A stretch of DNA of 42,662 bases from Candidatus Polarisedimenticolia bacterium. Lineage in GTDB: Bacteria > Acidobacteriota > Polarisedimenticolia > Gp22-AA2 > AA152. Below the pieces are notes generated by a model, which worked only from the letters and a program-made list of their open reading frames with translations, ran no database searches and had not been told where the DNA came from. The position numbers were made by a program, and so were the translations under genes. The stretch spans positions 1 to 42,662 of the forward strand of contig DASYRE010000038.1 in assembly GCA_036004685.1 (NCBI GenBank), read 5' to 3'. Below, in pieces: positions 42,641-42,662 of this stretch. How positions within the stretch are numbered: position 1 is the stretch's first letter; every line of letters begins with the position of its first letter.

Positions 42641-42662
42641 AGCCGGGATGGATCGGGGGCCG

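Overview
This is a GC-rich, gene-dense bacterial window. Every gene that I recognise is chromosomal housekeeping, envelope or catabolic in type. An LpxH-like enzyme, an MlaE/F/D lipid transporter, an O-antigen-ligase-like protein and a large predicted outer-membrane beta-barrel indicate a diderm with lipopolysaccharide. A b558-type SdhC, a DUF4388/MshEN-like protein, an EF-G II paralogue, 5-oxoprolinase/hydantoinase genes and frequent SD-supported TTG starts would fit an uncultured Acidobacteriota or a related deep-branching diderm. That placement is inference; no rRNA or other marker gene is present to fix it. I see no tRNA, rRNA, CRISPR array, transposase, phage gene or attachment site.

Left part, all on the minus strand (9572 down to 1): a promoter-like site is followed by mlaE-mlaF-mlaD and, without a break, by a nucleotide-sugar and polysaccharide set. 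The set holds a UDP-GlcNAc-type 6-dehydrogenase, a UDP-GlcA 4-epimerase-like SDR, Ugd, a GalE/WbpP-like epimerase, a DPM1-like GT2, a ManC-like GDP-mannose pyrophosphorylase and an O-antigen-ligase-like membrane protein cut by the left edge. Together these could supply UDP-GlcA/UDP-GalA, a UDP-HexNAc-uronate and GDP-mannose for a surface glycan. Upstream of them (9569-13170) sits a translationally coupled hyuA-hyuB pair.

Centre: plsC (plus strand, 13233-13943) runs tail to tail into the most unusual gene of the window. That gene encodes a 1103-residue secreted protein with a glycosidase-like N-terminus, a Pro/Ala linker, an outer-membrane-lipoprotein-sorting-like region and a C-terminal barrel ending in Phe. 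It follows a UbiA-family (decaprenyl-phosphate phosphoribosyltransferase-like) prenyltransferase and a methyltransferase in one minus-strand operon. A GT39-like mannosyltransferase and a SAM hydroxide adenosyltransferase are transcribed divergently from that operon. They are followed by a thiolase and a glutaryl-CoA dehydrogenase (a lysine/aromatic degradation step), a second methyltransferase, and a DUF4388 signalling-type protein.

Right part: two compact minus-strand operons are TPR-lpxH-acpS-CDF transporter (29409 down to 26321) and nfo-queE-queC-queA-tgt (33953 down to 29484). The second is an almost wholly overlapping queuosine tRNA-modification cluster joined to endonuclease IV. To the right, on the plus strand, are a small cysteine-rich secreted protein with its own good promoter, and then EF-G-like/asnS/rimO/pgpA/ribF/sdhC/isoprenylcysteine-methyltransferase-like genes. 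The window ends in a REP-like palindromic intergenic sequence. Neighbouring genes often share ATGA, GTGA, TTGA or TGATG junctions, so much of the window is probably translationally coupled.
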